Shown in pieces: positions 53,411-62,388 of a stretch of 64,000 bases of DNA (its first letter is position 1; each line of letters opens with the position of its first letter). This stretch comes from Butyrivibrio hungatei DSM 14810. GTDB taxonomy: Bacteria; Bacillota; Clostridia; Lachnospirales; Lachnospiraceae. Under the pieces are notes generated by a model. It was not told the DNA's origin and did not search any database. It worked only from the letters and a program-made list of their open reading frames with translations. The stretch covers positions 1 through 64,000 of the forward strand of contig NZ_FRDH01000004.1 of the NCBI RefSeq assembly GCF_900143205.1. Reading direction: 5' to 3'. The position numbers and the translations under genes are program-made.

Positions 53411-55066
53411 ATGCCTGTAATTACTATTAATGGAGTATCGAAGGAATATCCCAAGGGAACATCTTTTGAAGACATTGCCAAAGAGTACCAGCCAGAGCAT
53501 AAGTATAGGATCGCTGCAGTTATATTCAATGGCAAGATCCGTGAGCTCATGAAGACTGTCAAAAAGGACGGAGAACTATCTTTTGTAACCTACGCTGATG
53601 ATATTGGTCACAAGACCATGCGCAGAACAGCTATCATGATGCTGATAAAGGCTATTAAGGACGTTTGTGGTGCAAAAGATCAGGCAAAGACCAAGGTAGA
53701 ATTTACAATAGGTAACGGATATTATGTGACAATGCGAGGCGGAGCAGAGATCACAGATGAACTTGTAAAAAAGATTTCTGACAGATTCCAGCAGCTTATT
53801 GATGAAAAGCTTCCTATCATCAAGAAGGTTTATCCACTTGATGAGGCGGTAGAGCTTTTTAGAAAGCAGGGAATGACTGATAAAGTGGCACTTTTAAAGT
53901 ACCGCAGAAGCTCTCAGATAAACATTTATAAATTGGAGGACGTGTTCGACTATTTCTATGGCTACATGCTTCCAAATACCTCTTATATTGAGCATTTTCA
54001 GCTTGATAAGTATCATGATGGAATGCTTCTGACACTTCCTATGAAGATCGATCCAAATCTCTTAAAGGTTTCAGAGCCAAGAGAGAAGCTTTTTGAGACC
54101 ATGAGACTGTCAAGTGATTGGGGCTCAATGATGGGAATTGATAATGTCGGCGACCTGAACAATAAGATCTGTGGCGGACTTATCAATGAGATGATACTTG
54201 TGCAGGAAGCTCTTCAGGAGCGCAGGATCGGTGAGATTGCTAAAAAGATCCACGACCGCAAAGATATCAAGTTTGTTATGATCGCAGGACCAAGTTCATC
54301 AGGTAAGACAAGCTTTGCCAACAGACTTTCTATCCAGCTTCGGACCTATGGAATGGTTCCACATCCTATAAGTCTTGATAATTACTTTGTTAATAGAGAG
54401 ATGACTCCAAAGCATTTAGATGGAAGTTATGACTTTGAATGTCTTGGTGCGATGGATGTAGAGCAGTTCAACACTGACATGACAAAACTCTTAAATGGCG
54501 AGAGAGTTGAGATGCCGGAGTTTAACTTCGTTACTGGTAAAAGAGAAATGAATGGAGATTTCCTTCAGCTTGGACCAAATGATGTTCTCGTAATCGAGGG
54601 TATCCACGGACTTAATGAGGAAATGAGTTATTCACTTCCAGCTTCATCCAAGTTCAAGATCTATATAAGTGCTCTTACAACTCTTAATATCGATTCTCAC
54701 AACAGAATCCCTACTACGGATTCAAGACTTTTAAGGAGAATCGTAAGAGACGCCAGAACAAGGGGAGCATCTGCCAAGAATACCATCAGTATGTGGCCTT
54801 CGGTTCGTGCTGGTGAAGAGGCTAATATCTTCCCATTCCAGGAAGAGGCTGATGAGATGTTCAACTCAGCTCAGATCTATGAGCTTGCAGTTATCAAGCA
54901 GTACGCAGAACCGCTTCTTTTCTCTATTGGCAAGGATGAGCCAGAGTATTACGAAGCAAAGAGACTTCTTAAGTTCCTTGATTATTTTGTAAGTGTAGAT
55001 AGTTCCTTCCTTCCACATAATTCAATCTGCAGAGAGTTCGTTGGTGGAAGCTGCTTTAAGGTATGA
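53411..55066 (+). CDS. TGS-domain / uridine-kinase-like nucleoside kinase
   Basis: A 551-residue two-part protein. The N-terminal ~180 residues start with a TGS domain (ITINGVSKEYPKGTSFEDIAKEY) and continue like the editing region of threonyl-tRNA synthetase. The C-terminal ~280 residues are a P-loop uridine kinase/phosphoribulokinase domain: Walker A IAGPSSSGKTS, VIEGIHGL, and RIPTTDSRLLRRIVRDA. Such fusions are common in Clostridia. The in vivo substrate is unproven. RBS GGAG. Confidence 0.85.
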   Translation: MPVITINGVSKEYPKGTSFEDIAKEYQPEHKYRIAAVIFNGKIRELMKTVKKDGELSFVTYADDIGHKTMRRTAIMMLIKAIKDVCGAKDQAKTKVEFTIGNGYYVTMRGGAEITDELVKKISDRFQQLIDEKLPIIKKVYPLDEAVELFRKQGMTDKVALLKYRRSSQINIYKLEDVFDYFYGYMLPNTSYIEHFQLDKYHDGMLLTLPMKIDPNLLKVSEPREKLFETMRLSSDWGSMMGIDNVGDLNNKICGGLINEMILVQEALQERRIGEIAKKIHDRKDIKFVMIAGPSSSGKTSFANRLSIQLRTYGMVPHPISLDNYFVNREMTPKHLDGSYDFECLGAMDVEQFNTDMTKLLNGERVEMPEFNFVTGKREMNGDFLQLGPNDVLVIEGIHGLNEEMSYSLPASSKFKIYISALTTLNIDSHNRIPTTDSRLLRRIVRDARTRGASAKNTISMWPSVRAGEEANIFPFQEEADEMFNSAQIYELAVIKQYAEPLLFSIGKDEPEYYEAKRLLKFLDYFVSVDSSFLPHNSICREFVGGSCFKV

Positions 55067-56112
55067 TCATGAAATATAATAAAGATTATTTTGATGATGT
55101 CAGGCTGGCTATTGAGGCTGTGCCTGACATCACAGCGTTATTTAATAAAAAGATATTTATAACAGGCTCTACAGGTATGATCTGTTCAGCAGTGGTAGAG
55201 ATCTTAGCACTTTTGAATAAAGAAAGAAATGCCGGTATAAAGATTATCCTTGCAGGCAGAAATAAAGAAAGAATTGCTGAGAGATTCAAGGGGCTTCTTG
55301 AAGAGGACGACTTTGAGTTTTGTGAGTATGACATGACTAAGACCATGGGTATCGCAGCTGATGCTGAATATATAATCCATGGCGCTGGAAATGCAGATCC
55401 TGCCAAGATCACAGGCTTTCCTGTTGAGACTGTTAAGGGCAATATAGAGGGACTTATGAGCCTTTTAGAGCTTGCAAGGAATAACAAGGGCAGCAGACTG
55501 CTCTTTTTGTCCAGCGGCGAGATCTACGGTAATAAGGACTTTGAAGATGGCAAGAACAGATTTAGCGAAGAGGATTACGGCTATGTTGATATCCTTAATC
55601 CCAGAGCCTGCTATCCTATGAGTAAAAGAGCTGCAGAAAACCTCTGCATTTCTTATAACAAAGAGTATGGCGTGGATACAGTTATTGCAAGGTCTTGTCA
55701 TATCTACGGACCAAGTATCACATCGTCTGACTCAAGAGCTACAGCTTCTTTTACAAGAGATGCTGCGGCAGGAAAAGATATAGTTATGAAGAGTAAAGGA
55801 AATCAGCTTAGATCCTATTGCTATACCTTAGACTGTGCTTCAGCTCTTTTGACAATACTGATAAAGGGTGCGTCTGCAAATGCCTACAACATCTCTAATA
55901 AAGACAGCGTAGTGACTATAAGAGACATGGCAGATGCCTTGGCCAGGGCTGGCGGAGTGAAGGTTGTATTTGAAAATCCTTCAGATGCTGAGCTTAGGAG
56001 CTATAACATGATGAATAGCTCAGCTCTTGATGCTACGAAGCTCGAGGGACTTGGCTGGAGAGCTTGCTTTGAATCTGAAAGAGGGGCGGAGGCTACTCTG
56101 AAATATGTATAA
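55063..56112 (+). CDS. NAD-dependent sugar epimerase/dehydratase (extended SDR)
   Basis: A 349-residue extended SDR: Rossmann motif GSTGMI at 35-40, SSGEIYG, and YPMSK with the catalytic Tyr and Lys. The sugar-nucleotide substrate is not clear. The start (ATGATCATG; first ATG overlaps the previous stop by four bases) implies coupling to the kinase. Its end overlaps the next gene by eight bases. Confidence 0.88.
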   Translation: MIMKYNKDYFDDVRLAIEAVPDITALFNKKIFITGSTGMICSAVVEILALLNKERNAGIKIILAGRNKERIAERFKGLLEEDDFEFCEYDMTKTMGIAADAEYIIHGAGNADPAKITGFPVETVKGNIEGLMSLLELARNNKGSRLLFLSSGEIYGNKDFEDGKNRFSEEDYGYVDILNPRACYPMSKRAAENLCISYNKEYGVDTVIARSCHIYGPSITSSDSRATASFTRDAAAGKDIVMKSKGNQLRSYCYTLDCASALLTILIKGASANAYNISNKDSVVTIRDMADALARAGGVKVVFENPSDAELRSYNMMNSSALDATKLEGLGWRACFESERGAEATLKYV

Positions 56113-56749
56113 CTACTGGAAAAAGACATATTACAAAAGGGCTATACCTATAGGAATCATGGTATGGGTACTCTTTGTTATTATGATGATAGGTACAACG
56201 GGCCCTTTTAAAAGCTATGATATTAGTTATGGTGAAGCTATCGAGGATGCGCGACTATCGGAAGTTCTGGTAGAAAGCGGGAATCTTCGCGGAGTTGGGT
56301 GTATCCTGGATGACGATGGCGGGAAGCTTACCATAGTTACTGCGGCACACGTGATAGATGACCCTGAGGATATTGATATAATCTATAATTCTCAGACAGT
56401 AGAAAAGGCACGGCTGCTTGAAATGGATGAAGAGCTTGATATTGCCTATGTTGAGGCTACTGGCCGCGGACCATACAAAATTGTTAAGCGTAAAGATGAA
56501 CTTCCTGAGGAATCGGAGGGTGTATTCATAGTTGATGCTACGTCTCTTGATGCTTCTATAGGAGTTGTGGCTGAGCCTGATATTTACGTTGAGGATTTTG
56601 ACCATAACATGATCTATTGCCGCATTGAAGTTAATGAAGGAATGTCTGGAAGTGGGCTTTACGACAAGAAAGGTAACTTTATAGGAATCCTTCTTGGTGG
56701 CTCAGATAGCGCAGAAGCAGTCTGTCTTTCAACTATCTATATCAAATAA
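56105..56749 (+). CDS. Membrane-anchored trypsin-like serine protease
   Basis: A 214-residue protein with an N-terminal membrane helix (IPIGIMVWVLFVIMMIGTT) and a small trypsin-like domain. The triad is H82 (VTAAHV), D112 (ELDIAYV), S181 (EGMSGSGLY). It has no PDZ domain. It may cleave an extracytoplasmic target. Overlap with the epimerase gene suggests common expression. No clear terminator follows. Confidence 0.75.
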   Translation: MYNYWKKTYYKRAIPIGIMVWVLFVIMMIGTTGPFKSYDISYGEAIEDARLSEVLVESGNLRGVGCILDDDGGKLTIVTAAHVIDDPEDIDIIYNSQTVEKARLLEMDEELDIAYVEATGRGPYKIVKRKDELPEESEGVFIVDATSLDASIGVVAEPDIYVEDFDHNMIYCRIEVNEGMSGSGLYDKKGNFIGILLGGSDSAEAVCLSTIYIK

Positions 56750-56871
56750 TTTCGACTACACAATTTGAACACATTTTTTTCAAAAAATATTCTAATAAAA
56801 ACCATTTTTTTTTATGAAGTTTACATTACAATATCTCTTGGTAAAAAAGATTGGGAGAAGAGATAAAAGTA

Positions 56872-57174
56872 ATGGCAAGTTATAATAGAGCGGATACAAT
56901 TAATTCACTAGCTATGGCGATGGGGGTTAAGCCGGTGTTAGATTACAAAAAGAACAAATATAATACAGCAACAGGTACTATTTACTGCAATGGTACGCAG
57001 TATAGTCCAGAGCTTTTGAGTCAAGCTATTGCTTATTTTGAGACTATGAGGAGCAAAGCTCGTAGCTCTCTTGCAGCCAATTCAGAGATGATCGTTGCAT
57101 ATTGTGAAGTCGCAGTATCAGCGCTCAAAGAGCTTCAGGATAAGCGAGTTGAAGAAATGGGTAATATTAAGTAA
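56872..57174 (+). CDS. Small soluble protein, conserved type
   Basis: A 100-residue protein with a central motif KKNKYNTATGTIYCNGTQYSPELLSQA and a helical C-terminus. I do not recognise the family. ATG at 56872 is preceded by GGGAGAAGAG; TTG at 56851 is an alternative. Its TAA lies in the terminator stem. Confidence 0.6.
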   Translation: MASYNRADTINSLAMAMGVKPVLDYKKNKYNTATGTIYCNGTQYSPELLSQAIAYFETMRSKARSSLAANSEMIVAYCEVAVSALKELQDKRVEEMGNIK

Positions 57175-57199
57175 CTAGTTTTTACTAGTTACTTTTTTT
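57169..57199 (+). terminator. Terminator overlapping a stop codon
   Basis: AAGTAACTAGT (57169-57179) pairs with ACTAGTTACTT (57184-57194), then T-rich. The upstream stop codon TAA is within the stem. Confidence 0.85.
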
Positions 57200-57270
57200 G
57201 TGCAACAAATACATTTTTCCCAATGTATATATATTAGGACAGTGTAATCTGCCAATTGGAGGGAAAAATT

Positions 57271-58845
57271 ATGAAAAAGCAAAGAAAGGTATTGTCACTA
57301 TTGTTAGGCATGTCTGTATTTGCCGGGGCGATCACTGGATGTGGAGGATCCAGAGTATACGAAGCTACATCATCTGACACGTATACGGAAGCAGCCTACG
57401 AAACGGCAGAATACGAATACTACACCGTGCCTGAAAACACTGAGTCTTATGAAAAGCCTGATGAAAATGGTTTCTTTGTAACTCAGGTTCAGCCGCTTTC
57501 AACTTTTGCAGCTGATGTGGATACAGCATCCTATGCAAATATCCGTAGAATGATCGAAAGCAAATACAGCTTATCTGATATTAACGCAGATGCTGTAAGA
57601 CCAGAAGAATTCATCAATTATTTCAACTATGATCTTAACTCACCTGAAGGAAATGACAAATTTGGAGTAACTACAGAAATTGCTCCTTGCCCATGGAACG
57701 ATGATCACAAGCTTATGTTCGTGGGAGTTAAGGCGCAGGAACTTGAATCTGACGAAGAAATCGTAAATAATCTTGTATTTCTCATTGATGTATCAGGTTC
57801 AATGTTTGACGATGATAAGCTTCCTCTTTTACAGAAGGCATTTACTGAACTTGTAAAAAATCTTCCTGATGAAGGAACAGTATCTATCGTAACTTACGCT
57901 GGTGACGACAGAGTGATCCTTGAGGGAGAAAGTCTTGCAAATAAAAAGGAAATCATCAAAGCTATAAACGACCTTGAAGCAGGTGGTTCAACAAACGGAG
58001 AAGCTGGAATCAAGAAGGCTTATCAGATCGCAGAAGCTAACTTTGTAAAGGAAGGTAATAACAGAGTTATCATTGCATCTGATGGCGATATGAATGTTGG
58101 TATCTCAAGCCCTGATGAACTTGAAAACCTCATCGAGGAAAAGAAAGAAAGTGGGGTATTCCTTTCAGTTCTTGGATTTGGCACAGGTAACTACAAGGAC
58201 GACAGAATGGAAAGACTTGCTGACTGTGGTAATGGTAATTATTCATATATAGATTCAATGCTTGAGGCCAAGAAGGTTCTCGTGGAGGAGATGAATTCTA
58301 CATTATATACAGTTGCAAAGGATGCTAAGTTCCAGGTAGAGTTTAATCCAAACAAGGTCAATGCTTACAGACTTATTGGATATGAGAACAGGATCATGGA
58401 CGCAACAGACTTTAATGATGATACCAAGGACGGTGGTGAGATTGGATCTGGCCATACTGTAATAGCTCTTTATGAGATCATTGAAGATGGCGCTGAGTCA
58501 GCAGTTGAACTCAAGTATCAGAATAATGATGAGTCTGAAAAGAAGGATGATAGCCAGTACGCAGATGAATTTGCTACAGTAAATATCCGTTACAAAGAGC
58601 CTGATGCTGATACTTCTGAGCTCATCAGTGTTGTAGTAAATGACGAGGCTGTATCTGAAGAGCCAAGTGAGAACCTTAAGTTTGCTGGAATGGTTGCTGA
58701 GTTTGCTATGATCCTTAGTGACAGTGAACACAAGGGCAATTCTTCTTTTGAATACATCATGGATACATACAAGACATTAGAAAATAAAGATGAGTACAAA
58801 GAAGAGTTCAACCAGCTGGTGCGTATGGTTTCAAAGAATAGTTAA
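57271..58845 (+). CDS. VWA-domain lipoprotein (YfbK-like)
   Basis: A 524-residue lipoprotein: signal peptide with lipobox AITG-Cys24, a Tyr/Glu-rich linker, an N-terminal conserved segment (TFAADVDTASYANIRRMI, then RPEEFINYFNYD), a von Willebrand A domain with MIDAS LIDVSGSM and GGSTNGEAGI, and a C-terminal DUF3520-like region. The order is that of YfbK proteins. RBS TTGGAGGG. It precedes an ECF sigma and anti-sigma pair, so it may be an envelope sensor or target of that sigma. Confidence 0.88.
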   Translation: MKKQRKVLSLLLGMSVFAGAITGCGGSRVYEATSSDTYTEAAYETAEYEYYTVPENTESYEKPDENGFFVTQVQPLSTFAADVDTASYANIRRMIESKYSLSDINADAVRPEEFINYFNYDLNSPEGNDKFGVTTEIAPCPWNDDHKLMFVGVKAQELESDEEIVNNLVFLIDVSGSMFDDDKLPLLQKAFTELVKNLPDEGTVSIVTYAGDDRVILEGESLANKKEIIKAINDLEAGGSTNGEAGIKKAYQIAEANFVKEGNNRVIIASDGDMNVGISSPDELENLIEEKKESGVFLSVLGFGTGNYKDDRMERLADCGNGNYSYIDSMLEAKKVLVEEMNSTLYTVAKDAKFQVEFNPNKVNAYRLIGYENRIMDATDFNDDTKDGGEIGSGHTVIALYEIIEDGAESAVELKYQNNDESEKKDDSQYADEFATVNIRYKEPDADTSELISVVVNDEAVSEEPSENLKFAGMVAEFAMILSDSEHKGNSSFEYIMDTYKTLENKDEYKEEFNQLVRMVSKNS

Positions 58846-58905
58846 TAATATTTGGCCGATATGATATAATTTTTCCAATGATTACAAGAATTGGAGATTT
58901 ATATT

Positions 58906-59379
58906 ATGAAGGCTCAGCCTGAAATGGTTTTAGATAAATACGGAAATATGATCTTGAGGGTTGCTTACTCATATTTGCAGAATATGAGCGACGCTGAAGA
59001 TATATTGCAGGATACTGTGATCAAATATATTAAGTCCGCACCTGAATTTGAAAATGAGAACCATGAAAAGGCGTGGCTTATAACTGTTGCATCAAACCTT
59101 AGTAAAAACAAGATCAGATATAACAAGATTAGAGAAGCCGACGAGCTTGATGAGGGGCTTGTAGCCAAGAAGGAAGAGGATCTTTCTTTTGTCTGGGAAG
59201 CTGTTAAAGGCCTTCCTGTTACTCAAAGAGAAGTGGTCCACTTGTTTTACCAGGAAGGATATTCTACTAGAGACATTGCAAATATGCTTGAAAGAAATGA
59301 ATCCACTGTGCGTTCTGATCTATTAAGAGCCAGAAAGCGGCTTAAACAAATCTTGAAGGAGGAATACGACTTTGAATAA
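58906..59379 (+). CDS. ECF-type RNA polymerase sigma factor
   Basis: A 157-residue sigma-70 family factor: region 2 (AYSYLQNMSDAEDILQDTVIKYI, then EKAWLITVASNLSKNKIR) and region 4 (LPVTQREVVHLFYQEGYSTRDIANMLERNESTVRSDLLRARKRLK). ATG at 58906. A TATAAT at 58865-58870 and a GCCGATAT at 58855-58862 lie upstream; the second resembles a SigD -10, but no good -35 fits it. The end overlaps the next start by eight bases, typical of a sigma/anti-sigma pair. Confidence 0.92.
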   Translation: MKAQPEMVLDKYGNMILRVAYSYLQNMSDAEDILQDTVIKYIKSAPEFENENHEKAWLITVASNLSKNKIRYNKIREADELDEGLVAKKEEDLSFVWEAVKGLPVTQREVVHLFYQEGYSTRDIANMLERNESTVRSDLLRARKRLKQILKEEYDFE

Positions 59380-59908
59380 ATATAATGAAGTAATGGACAA
59401 TATAAAAGTAACAGAAGATATGCGTAGCAGAATCCTTCAAAATATTGAAGCAGAGATTGGAAAAGATAGCTCAGAGGAAACAGTAACAGAACCTGTTAAG
59501 AAGGCTAAAGTAGTAGATTTTAAAAGAATCACCAGAATAGCTTCTACTGCGGCAGCAGTTATTGTGGGCGCTGTTATTCTTTCAAATGTGATGCTTAGAA
59601 ACACTACAGATAGTTCAAGCTATTCAGCTCAGGTTTCAGAGGCTGAAATGTTTGCAGTAGATAAGACAGAAGCTTCTTTTGAGGCAGCAGGATCTGAAGG
59701 TGCATATGCTCCTGTAGATGAGTGCAAGACTGTTAATATTGACGGCGTAGATGTTAAGTTTTATGGTAGCGAAGGACTATACTATGCAGCAGAATGGGAG
59801 ATTGACGGAGAATCCTACAGTGCTGTATCAGACAATGTAGATGGAATCAGCTTGGAAGAAATGAGAGATCTTGTTACCAAGAACATGGAAAAAGTCAAAA
59901 ACAATTGA
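59372..59908 (+). CDS. Membrane anti-sigma-like protein
   Basis: A 178-residue protein. The N-terminal ~60 residues are a cytoplasmic charged region (MDNIKVTEDMRSRILQNIE), followed by one membrane helix (STAAAVIVGAVILSNVML) and an extracytoplasmic domain of ~90 residues. TTG start at 59372 with AAGGAGGA. Place and layout suggest it is the anti-sigma factor for the ECF sigma just upstream. No zinc motif is seen. Confidence 0.7.
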   Translation: MNKYNEVMDNIKVTEDMRSRILQNIEAEIGKDSSEETVTEPVKKAKVVDFKRITRIASTAAAVIVGAVILSNVMLRNTTDSSSYSAQVSEAEMFAVDKTEASFEAAGSEGAYAPVDECKTVNIDGVDVKFYGSEGLYYAAEWEIDGESYSAVSDNVDGISLEEMRDLVTKNMEKVKNN

Positions 59909-59952
59909 CAAATATTTATTTCATGTTAAAGTTATTTTACTGTAGACAGAAA

Positions 59953-60299
59953 GAGCAGGATGGATGATCGCTGCCATGCAAACGAAAGGGCATGGGAGAG
60001 GAAAGTCCGGGCTTCGCAGGGCAGGATGCCAGATAACGTCTGGTGGAGGTGACTCCCAGGATAGTGCAACAGAGAGATACCGCCTGACTTATGTCAGGTA
60101 AGGGTGGAAAGGCAGTGTAAGAGACTACCGTGCTGGTGGTAACATCAGTAGCCATGTAAACCCCATCCGAAGCAAGACCGAATAGAGAGCAATGAACCGG
60201 CCCGGTTCGCTTTCAGGTGGGTCGCTTGAAACTGTCGGTGACGGCAGTTCTAGATAGATGATCATCTTAGAAGACATAACCCGGCTTATAGTCCTGCTC
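59953..60299 (+). ncRNA. rnpB: RNase P RNA, class A
   Basis: Conserved elements in order: GAGGAAAGTCCGGGCT, ACAGAGAGATACCGCC, AAGGGTGGAAAGGCAGTG, GTAAACCCCATCCG, CAAGACCGAATAGAG, and ACATAACCCGGCTTATAG at the 3' side. GAGCAGGA (59953-59960) closes with TCCTGCTC (60292-60299) as P1. This order is that of the A-type ribozyme. Confidence 0.97.
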
Positions 60300-60319
60300 A
60301 TTTTAGACTAAAACATATG

Positions 60320-60353
60320 TAAGTCCTTGGATATTCCAAGGACTTATTTTTTT
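60320..60353 (+). terminator. Terminator of rnpB
   Basis: A 12-bp stem, 60320-60331 with 60335-60346, loop TAT, then T7. Confidence 0.88.
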
Positions 60354-60545
60354 GCCTTTAAGAACAACTTTTGCAATGTCAATCATTTATGAACGTGGTA
60401 CAATTTAGGCAAATTGAAAGCTCTTTCATAAGTTCAAGATTTGCAACTTTTTGACTTAAATATGAACTGACAAAGAATAAGTAATACTCTATGATGATAA
60501 TTAAATACGAATAATATCATTATGGATATTCAGATTGGAGGGCAT

Positions 60546-61409
60546 ATGGAACTTAGAACAGCATGTTCACCTAGAGACGAGAAGCATTATGATACTGCTA
60601 GACTGAGAGAAGAGTTTCTTATAGACGATCTTTTCCAGCCTGATACTATCAAGCTCGTTTATAGCCATATCGACAGAATCATTACTGGTTCAGCAGTTCC
60701 TGTCAAAGAGGAGCTCAAACTTACAGCAGGAGATGAACTTAGAGCAGAGTATTTCTTGCAGAGACGAGAGATGGGGGTTATCAACATCGGTGGCGCCGGT
60801 GTCATCACAATTGATGGCAAGAAGTATGACGTGGATTACAAGCAGGGTATGTATATCGGAATGGGAGCAAAAGATGTTTCTTTTGCAAGCTGCGATGCAT
60901 CTAAGCCTGCAAAGTTCTACATCAACAGCGCACCAGCTCACAAGACATATCCTACAGTTCTCATTAAGAGAGAAGGTACACCATCAGAAGATGTAGTCAT
61001 CATCAAAGATGAAAACAAAAAAGAACTCGGAAGCCTTGAACAGGCTAATCACAGAGTTATCAACAAGTACATTCTTCCAGGACAGGTTGAGACTTGTCAG
61101 CTCGAGATGGGTATGACAGAACTTAAGCCAGGCAGCGTATGGAATACAATGCCTTGTCATACACACGACCGCAGAATGGAAGTATATCTTTACTTTGATA
61201 TTCCAGAAGATGCACTTGTTATGCACTTTATGGGTGAACCTACAGAGACAAGACATATCATCATGAGAAATGAGCAGGCTGTTATCAGTCCTAGCTGGTC
61301 AATTCACTCAGGATGTGGCACACAGGCTTATACATTTATCTGGGGAATGGTTGGTGAAAATCAGGATTTCGATGATATGGACGATTGTGCTATGACTGAT
61401 CTTAAGTAA
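60546..61409 (+). CDS. kduI: 5-keto-4-deoxyuronate isomerase (KduI)
   Basis: A 287-residue cupin-fold isomerase converting 5-keto-4-deoxyuronate to 2,5-diketo-3-deoxygluconate in pectin/uronate breakdown. It shows HYDTARLREEFLID, RREMGVINIGGAG, the metal-binding PCHTHDRRMEVYLYF and the C-terminal SWSIHSGCGTQAYTFIWGM. ATG at 60546 after TTGGAGGG. First gene of the uronate cluster. Confidence 0.95.
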   Translation: MELRTACSPRDEKHYDTARLREEFLIDDLFQPDTIKLVYSHIDRIITGSAVPVKEELKLTAGDELRAEYFLQRREMGVINIGGAGVITIDGKKYDVDYKQGMYIGMGAKDVSFASCDASKPAKFYINSAPAHKTYPTVLIKREGTPSEDVVIIKDENKKELGSLEQANHRVINKYILPGQVETCQLEMGMTELKPGSVWNTMPCHTHDRRMEVYLYFDIPEDALVMHFMGEPTETRHIIMRNEQAVISPSWSIHSGCGTQAYTFIWGMVGENQDFDDMDDCAMTDLK

Positions 61410-61518
61410 TCACTTAGCGAGGTTTTTTCGAGCTTAGTGATCACTTAGTTCTGGCGAGTACATGGTACGAGAGCAGAACTTCATTTTGTTTTATGTTCAA
61501 ATTAAGGAGGATATAATC

Positions 61519-62364
61519 ATGCAGGATTTTTTAAAGAATTTTTCACTTGAAGGTAAGATCGCTTGGGTTACAGGTGCTTCTTACGGACTTGGACTTGCTT
61601 ATGCAGTAGCTTTTGCACAGAGCGGAGCAAAAGTTGTATTTAACGATATCAACCAGGAACTTGTAGATAAGGGAATGGCTGAGTACAAAAAGCTTGGTAT
61701 CGAAGCATTCGGTAGAGTATGCGACGTTACTAAGGAAGATCAGGTACTTAACTTTGTATCTGAAGTTGAGAAGAATGTTGGAACAATCGACATCCTTGTT
61801 AACAATGCTGGTATCATCAAGAGAATCCCTATGATTGAGATGACTGTAGATCAGTGGCAGCAGGTTATCGATGTAGACCTTACAGGTCCATTCATCTGCT
61901 CAAAGGCTGTTCTTCCAGCTATGATCAAGAAGGGAAGCGGTAAGATCATTAACGCTTGCTCAATGATGTCAGAGTTCGGACGTGAGACAGTATCTGCTTA
62001 CGCTGCTGCTAAGGGCGGACTTAAGATGCTTACAAGAAATATCTGTTCAGAGTATGGTCAGTACAATATCCAGTGTAATGCTATTGGACCTGGTTACATT
62101 GCTACTCCTCAGACAGCACCTCTTCGTGAGAAGCAGGCTGATGGATCAATGCATCCATTCGACAGATTCATTCGTTCTAAGACACCAGCTCAGAGATGGG
62201 GCAAGACAGAAGACCTTATGGGACTTGCAGTATTCCTCGCTTCTCCAGCTTCTGATTTCATCAATGGTCAGGTAGTTTACATTGATGGTGGTATCTCCGC
62301 TTATATTGGTCAGGATCCTAATAACCTCGATCCTTCAAAATTCCAGGATGTAGAGGAAGATTAA
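61519..62364 (+). CDS. kduD: 2-dehydro-3-deoxygluconate / gluconate 5-dehydrogenase (KduD-like SDR)
   Basis: A 281-residue classical SDR with TGASYGLG cofactor loop, NNAGI, active Ser in NACSMMSE, and YAAAKGG (Tyr/Lys pair). A C-terminal tail longer by about 25 residues than the shortest family members is common in Clostridia. It is placed between kduI and the KDPG aldolase, so reduction of 2,5-diketo-3-deoxygluconate to KDG is the likely reaction. RBS AAGGAGG. Confidence 0.88.
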   Translation: MQDFLKNFSLEGKIAWVTGASYGLGLAYAVAFAQSGAKVVFNDINQELVDKGMAEYKKLGIEAFGRVCDVTKEDQVLNFVSEVEKNVGTIDILVNNAGIIKRIPMIEMTVDQWQQVIDVDLTGPFICSKAVLPAMIKKGSGKIINACSMMSEFGRETVSAYAAAKGGLKMLTRNICSEYGQYNIQCNAIGPGYIATPQTAPLREKQADGSMHPFDRFIRSKTPAQRWGKTEDLMGLAVFLASPASDFINGQVVYIDGGISAYIGQDPNNLDPSKFQDVEED

Positions 62365-62388
62365 TTTATTACTTGAAAGGAAATAGAA

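Noticed and set aside
58855-58862. SigD promoter before the ECF sigma gene
   Set aside because: GCCGATAT is present, but no TAAA-like -35 lies 14-16 bp upstream.
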